Of a stretch of 9,939 bases of DNA, positions 7,246 through 9,939 are shown in pieces. The stretch comes from an uncultured Collinsella sp. (GTDB lineage Bacteria > Actinomycetota > Coriobacteriia > Coriobacteriales > Coriobacteriaceae). The DNA is taken from positions 1 through 9,939 of the forward strand of contig CABSBK010000022.1 in the NCBI GenBank assembly GCA_902475865.1, in the 5' to 3' direction. Numbering within the stretch: position 1 is the first letter of the stretch; each line of letters opens with the position of its first letter. The notes beneath the pieces were generated by a model. It was not told where the DNA came from, made no database searches, and saw nothing but the letters and a program-made list of their open reading frames with translations. Position numbers and translations under genes: made by a program.

Positions 7246-7258
7246 CGAACGGCGGAAC
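7231..7258. repeat. perfect 12-bp inverted repeat spanning the nitroreductase stop codon
   Basis: GTTCCGCCGTTC (7231-7242) and GAACGGCGGAAC (7247-7258) are exact complements around the 4-nt loop TAAC, so the TAA stop (7243-7245) lies in the loop. No T-run follows, so this is not a standard terminator by itself. Confidence 0.9.
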
Positions 7259-7306
7259 CGTTGACGCTGCGCGAGCCGCATTAACGCCAATCTGACGTTC
7301 AATTTC

Positions 7307-7338
7307 GAGGGCGCGACCAAAAGGTCAGCGCCCTCTCA
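7307..7338 (+). terminator. terminator-like hairpin after the nitroreductase gene
   Basis: GAGGGCGCGACC (7307-7318), loop AAAA, then GGTC-A-GCGCCCTC (7323-7335): a 12-bp stem with one bulged A. It is followed by TCATTTC, which is only weakly T-rich. It is the better candidate for the transcript end of the nitroreductase gene. Confidence 0.6.
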
Positions 7339-7408
7339 TTTCACGTCACCTTGGCGCAAATGCGGCCCGCTCGCTGTTGGTGCCTGACATCGAGTGAGCC
7401 ACTGTCTT

Positions 7409-7444
7409 GGGCAGCTAAAAGGCCCCGTCCCATATTTGCTGCCC
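7409..7444 (-). terminator. possible 3' hairpin of the single-pass membrane protein gene
   Basis: GGGCAGC (7409-7415) and GCTGCCC (7438-7444) form a 7-bp stem with a 22-nt loop, 11 nt after the stop of the leftward gene. There is no T-run behind it on the minus strand, so the terminator role is weakly supported. Confidence 0.3.
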
Positions 7445-7454
7445 CACTCGCAAC

Positions 7455-8030
7455 TTATCTTGCCGATGGAGTTGTTGCCGTTTCGCTCGTCTGACTCGCA
7501 TCGGCGTCGTCGCTTTGCCCGCCTTCGTCCTTTTGAGCATCGGCAATGGTGGCAGCAGCTGCGACCATACCGCGCTGGGGCGCCACACCCGTCTGGTCTT
7601 GTGCGCCTTCAACAAGCTCCGTGCCAGCATGCGCAAGTTCAGGCGATTTGAACATCGCGCCCAGACTCGCGCCGTCGCCGGCATATCCGAGCGCCGCGAG
7701 CGCGATGACGATTATCGCGGCAACGACCACGATCGGCACGTAACGATGCCAGCCTGCAGGATTGAGGCCGCTACGGCGGGCAGCACCGCGGCTAATGTAG
7801 CCGAGCGTTCCATCGTGCTTGAGCTTTGAGCCCACCACGCGCCTTCGTCCCCACAACGAGGACTCGGCCTGCATTGCCAAGCGAGCGCTTGCCGAAGGAT
7901 AGCCATATTTTGTGCGCTTGAACGAGCCGTCGAACCCCGAGGCGCTTTTGCCCCACGTCCGCGAAGTCGTACGCCGGCCGACCGGCGCCGCACTTCGCTT
8001 TGTTCGGTTCGTTTTTGAAGTCTCCGCCAT
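7455..8030 (-). CDS. hypothetical single-pass membrane protein
   Basis: 191 residues, no family recognised. Residues 1-92 are hydrophilic and strongly basic, rich in Arg, Lys, Ser and Gly (for example KRTKYGYP at 38-45 and GRRRVV at 61-66). One clear membrane helix follows at about 98-117 (VPIVVVAAIIVIALAALGYAG). The rest is an acidic tail rich in Ala, Asp, Ser and Thr. By the positive-inside rule the basic part is cytosolic and the tail outside. The ATG at 8030 is preferred: a candidate promoter starts transcripts near 8068, which excludes the GTG at 8084, and GGGGGAG stands just before it, though closer than usual. The gene lies 83 bp after the regulator on the same strand, so read-through is possible. 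It has no signal peptide, lipobox or enzyme motif. It might be a membrane anchor or envelope protein, but that is not shown. Confidence 0.75.
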   Translation of the reverse strand: MAETSKTNRTKRSAAPVGRRTTSRTWGKSASGFDGSFKRTKYGYPSASARLAMQAESSLWGRRRVVGSKLKHDGTLGYISRGAARRSGLNPAGWHRYVPIVVVAAIIVIALAALGYAGDGASLGAMFKSPELAHAGTELVEGAQDQTGVAPQRGMVAAAATIADAQKDEGGQSDDADASQTSETATTPSAR

Positions 8031-8074
8031 ACTCCCCCGCACGCCGTAACACAATCGAAACAATGCTTCTTTGG

Positions 8075-8103
8075 ACTGTATCACACGCGCCGCACGCGGT
8101 CAC
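8075..8103 (-). promoter_or_regulatory. candidate promoter of the single-pass membrane protein gene
   Basis: On the minus strand GTGACC (8098-8103) and TACAGT (8075-8080) are separated by 17 bp, in the 83-bp gap after the regulator gene. Predicted start is near 8068. Both boxes match the consensus only moderately. Confidence 0.35.
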
Positions 8104-8113
8104 GGCGCCTCGC

Positions 8114-9331
8114 TCAGCGGTCGTTGTCCTTCAGCAGGCGCCATAAAGTCGTGCGGCTTATACCGAGCACCTCTGCCGCACGTGTCCTGTTGCCGTGAAG
8201 GTGCTGCAGGACCAACCGTGCGACATCGCGCTCGGTATCGGCCAGGGGACGCAAGATGTACAAATCGCTTTCGAGCGCCGGGGCGCCAAAGGTCGCGGTC
8301 TTGATAACGTCCTCCTGGGCAAGCACCTCTTTCGCCACGGCGCGCTCCACCGTTCCAGCCCCCACTAATATATAGAGTCGTTCAGAGACTTCACGCAGCT
8401 GCAGGTAATTGCGGGGCCAACGGTACGCATCGAGCGTCTCTGCCGCGGCGGCGGACAACATGGGGGCACCCGTCTTAAACATATCTGCCAGATACCCCAG
8501 ATAGCGCGCAACCTTTTCCGACGCGCCGTTCTGCTCGGCAATCGCCGGCGCCACACTCACTGCACAGGCCAGACGCTCGGTTACAAAAGCAGCCTGATCG
8601 CTTTCGCCGCCGCCCGGCATATCGTTTGCCGTCAACACCACATGGCAACGAGTTGCGAGCGCCGTGTCGATCATTGCGGACACGAGCTCGCGCAGACGTT
8701 GGGGGCCAACAGCATGCCAGCCGCCCATACAAAGTGTCAGCCCCGTTTGGAATAGCGGCGATTCGGAACTTTTGAGCAGATGGCGCCAGCCGCGATCCGT
8801 AAGCTCATCGAGCGCAACGGACACAAAGGGCTGATCGGCATAGGGTCCATCCAGGTACAGGCGTCTTGCAATCTGATCCTGCCCCGCGCCCAGCTCACCC
8901 TCGAGCATAAGGGGCACCCCACGCGCATAGCTCTCCCGTACGGGGGCAGCGACCGCCGCCGTGTCTTCGACGATGCCGTACGTGCTCGACGCGTAGCGAG
9001 CCTCGACTTCGTCGGCATTGAGCCACTCGATGCCCGCATGCGTCGCAGCGGCGCGCACCTCATGCGCCACGACCACCCAAAGCGCTCCGCGCTCCTTGGC
9101 CGTCGGGCGCACCGTCAAGCTCAACCGCACGCCCTCGTGGCCCATCACCAGGCGCGCCCCATCGCCCACGCGAGCGAGACGCTCGGAAACAAAAGCAGCG
9201 ATATCCTGCTCGAGCGCCGCGTCACTCATAGTCGAGATCACAACGCCACCGCGCTCGTCGATTGCCAGCGCCGATGCTCCGGCTGCGGACAATGCCTCAA
9301 TCAGAATCTGCAGCTTGGCATCGCTATCCAT
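8114..9331 (-). CDS. NtrC-like regulator with degenerate AAA+ core and Fis-type HTH
   Basis: 405 residues. The C-terminus (about 366-402) is a Fis-type DNA-binding helix-turn-helix, with RTRAAEVLGISRTTLWRLLK closely matching NtrC-family regulators. The middle (about 118-325) keeps the outline of their ATPase domain: LMLEGELGAGQDQIARRLY where GESGTGKE normally stands, and YRWPRNYLQLREVSERLYIL near 303-322. Key residues are lost: Q151 replaces the Walker A Lys, the Walker B region reads GLTLCMGGW without Asp-Glu, and no GAFTGA loop for sigma-54 contact is present. It is therefore probably not a sigma-54 activator but a DNA-binding regulator using a relic ATPase fold. Residues 1-95 form an unassigned N-terminal domain, perhaps a sensor. 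The ATG at 9331 is chosen because AGGGG lies 7 nt upstream; the upstream TTG at 9391 has none. Its targets are unknown; neighbours or itself are the simplest guess. Confidence 0.85.
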   Translation of the reverse strand: MDSDAKLQILIEALSAAGASALAIDERGGVVISTMSDAALEQDIAAFVSERLARVGDGARLVMGHEGVRLSLTVRPTAKERGALWVVVAHEVRAAATHAGIEWLNADEVEARYASSTYGIVEDTAAVAAPVRESYARGVPLMLEGELGAGQDQIARRLYLDGPYADQPFVSVALDELTDRGWRHLLKSSESPLFQTGLTLCMGGWHAVGPQRLRELVSAMIDTALATRCHVVLTANDMPGGGESDQAAFVTERLACAVSVAPAIAEQNGASEKVARYLGYLADMFKTGAPMLSAAAAETLDAYRWPRNYLQLREVSERLYILVGAGTVERAVAKEVLAQEDVIKTATFGAPALESDLYILRPLADTERDVARLVLQHLHGNRTRAAEVLGISRTTLWRLLKDNDR

Positions 9332-9367
9332 GATTTGCCCCTGTCCGCGGCGACGTGCAACCGCCGA

Positions 9368-9381
9368 CGGTCGCACGACCG
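9368..9381. promoter_or_regulatory. CGGTCG-CA-CGACCG palindrome upstream of the regulator
   Basis: Perfect 6-bp arms (9368-9373 and 9376-9381) with a 2-nt spacer, 37 bp before the regulator start. Size and symmetry suit a dimeric Fis-type helix-turn-helix protein, so it may be an autoregulatory site. Confidence 0.4.
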
Positions 9382-9386
9382 AATGT

Positions 9387-9398
9387 TTCAAAATTGAA
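9387..9398. promoter_or_regulatory. TTCAA-AA-TTGAA palindrome upstream of the regulator
   Basis: Perfect 5-bp arms (9387-9391 and 9394-9398) with a 2-nt spacer, centred 18 bp from the neighbouring GC-rich palindrome. It lies in the AT-rich part of the gap, where a promoter for the regulator is expected; TATAGT at 9417-9422 on the minus strand is a possible -10 without a good -35. Confidence 0.4.
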
Positions 9399-9457
9399 CG
9401 ATATTACTCACCAAACACTATAGGGCAAAAGTCGCCGTCCTGCGAGTATATGAATTG

Positions 9458-9481
9458 CCCCGCATCGCCATCCTGGCGGGG
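9458..9481 (-). repeat. GC-rich hairpin overlapping the larger inverted repeat
   Basis: CCCCGC (9458-9463) and GCGGGG (9476-9481) can pair, as can the inner CGCCA (9466-9470) with TGGCG (9474-9478). The right arm shares bases 9478-9481 with the larger repeat at 9478-9548, so the two stems exclude each other. No T-run follows, which argues against a plain terminator for the upstream transporter gene. Confidence 0.55.
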
Positions 9482-9548
9482 CGATAAGAGCTCTTCGGGA
9501 CCTATCAACCTGCGGACAAGCCATACCCGCAAGAGCTCCTATCGCTCC
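9478..9548. repeat. long imperfect inverted repeat (about 22-bp stem)
   Basis: GCGATAAGAGCTCTT (9481-9495) matches the complement of AAGAGCTCCTATCGC (9531-9545) at 14 of 15 positions. CGGG (9496-9499) pairs with CCCG (9526-9529) beside one bulge, and GGG (9478-9480) pairs outward with TCC. The loop is about 26 nt. It lies in the gap between the YeiH-type gene and the regulator, and could be an RNA structure or a large operator. Confidence 0.75.
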
Positions 9549-9597
9549 ACCGTAAGGATGCGCTCGCCAGCACGCAACACGCAAATCAGCTACTTCT

Positions 9598-9939
9598 CTA
9601 CCAGATTCCCAGCACGTGCTGCATTCCCAAACTCATGCATGCAATGCCAATCCAGCAGCAAAAGCCCAACGCGATGGGTTTGCCGCCCTTTTTGACCAGC
9701 TCGACGATATCGGTATTAAAGCCAATAGCCGCCATGGCCATCACAATAAAGAACTTCGACAGCTCCTTGATGGGCGCCGTAATGGACGCAGGAAGCTGAA
9801 GCACCGTGGTGATCACGCTCGCCAGCACAAAGAACAACACAAACATGGGAAACGCACGTTTAAGCGAGAACGTGCTTTTGGCGTCGCCGCCGGCCTTGCG
9901 CGCCAGGGAGGCGAGCAGAAACGCCAGTTGAAGATGGGC
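9598..9939 (-). CDS. YeiH-family putative sulfate exporter, C-terminal part
   Basis: The reading frame is open to the window edge, so the N-terminal two thirds are outside; 113 residues are visible. The start at 9846 that a simple ORF search gives is internal. The fragment has three hydrophobic segments (about 31-47, 60-74 and 89-107). It carries the conserved stretch LSKFFIVMAMAAIGFNTDI followed by KKGGKPIALGF, typical of the end of the YeiH/Cons_hypoth698 family of ten-helix transporters. These are annotated as sulfate exporters, but biochemical evidence is thin and other small anions are possible. It ends in a TAG at 9598 and is followed by the repeat-rich gap before the regulator on the same strand. 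A link with cysE through sulfur metabolism is conceivable but not supported by the arrangement, as they lie 8 kb apart in separate units. Confidence 0.85.
   Translation of the reverse strand, partial: AHLQLAFLLASLARKAGGDAKSTFSLKRAFPMFVLFFVLASVITTVLQLPASITAPIKELSKFFIVMAMAAIGFNTDIVELVKKGGKPIALGFCCWIGIACMSLGMQHVLGIW

Noticed and set aside
8031..8084. Extended N-terminus of the single-pass membrane protein from a GTG at 8084
   Set aside because: No ribosome site upstream, and the candidate promoter would start transcription inside or after this segment.
9408..9524. 38-codon frame on the minus strand inside the repeat-rich gap, possible leader peptide
   Set aside because: No properly spaced ribosome site. 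The frame is rich in Arg and Pro from the GC-rich hairpins, with no run of a regulatory amino acid.
1..9939. Mobile element, CRISPR array, tRNA or rRNA
   Set aside because: No terminal repeats with a transposase, no spaced repeat array, and no tRNA- or rRNA-like sequence in any gap; all gaps are under 300 bp.

Overview
This window is GC-rich and densely coded. Its best overall fit is a Coriobacteriia gut actinobacterium of the Collinsella type. That is inference from base composition, strong AGGAGG ribosome sites and the style of the proteins; there is no rRNA or other marker here to prove it. The sequence looks chromosomal. I see no insertion sequence, phage gene, tRNA, rRNA or CRISPR array.

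Layout from left to right. A DedA-family membrane protein (minus, 38-685) is divergent from serine acetyltransferase cysE (plus, 910-1614), with promoter signals for both in the gap 686-909. A strong hairpin at 1654-1691 ends cysE and also the operon that converges on it. That operon is transcribed leftward from about 5990: a MarR-type regulator (5454-5954), then two ABC exporter half-transporters (3730-5466 and 1725-3728), joined by overlap or 1-nt spacing. Their changed ATP-site residues are complementary, as in heterodimeric multidrug exporters, so the set reads as a self-regulated efflux operon. The control region 5973-6063 is crowded with direct and inverted repeats.

Next is a 96-residue cysteine-containing protein of unknown function (6136-6426, minus), with a near-perfect ribosome site and a textbook terminator. 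It is divergent from an FMN nitroreductase (6718-7245, plus). The gap 6427-6717 (291 bp) is AT-richer than its surroundings and holds promoter-like and palindromic signals. The gap 7246-7454 (209 bp) lies between converging genes and holds three inverted repeats.

The right third is all on the minus strand. It contains the C-terminal part of a YeiH-family transporter (9598 to the window edge), a 266-bp gap with long inverted repeats and two short palindromes, an NtrC-like regulator whose ATPase core has lost its Walker motifs (8114-9331), and a single-pass membrane protein of unknown function (7455-8030). Shared strand and order suggest that the regulator may control a neighbour or itself, but nothing here proves it.

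The most unusual items are the Walker-less Fis/NtrC-type regulator with paired palindromes and long hairpins in front of it, and the repeat-rich operator region of the efflux operon. I do not see clear evidence of a wholly new multi-gene system.
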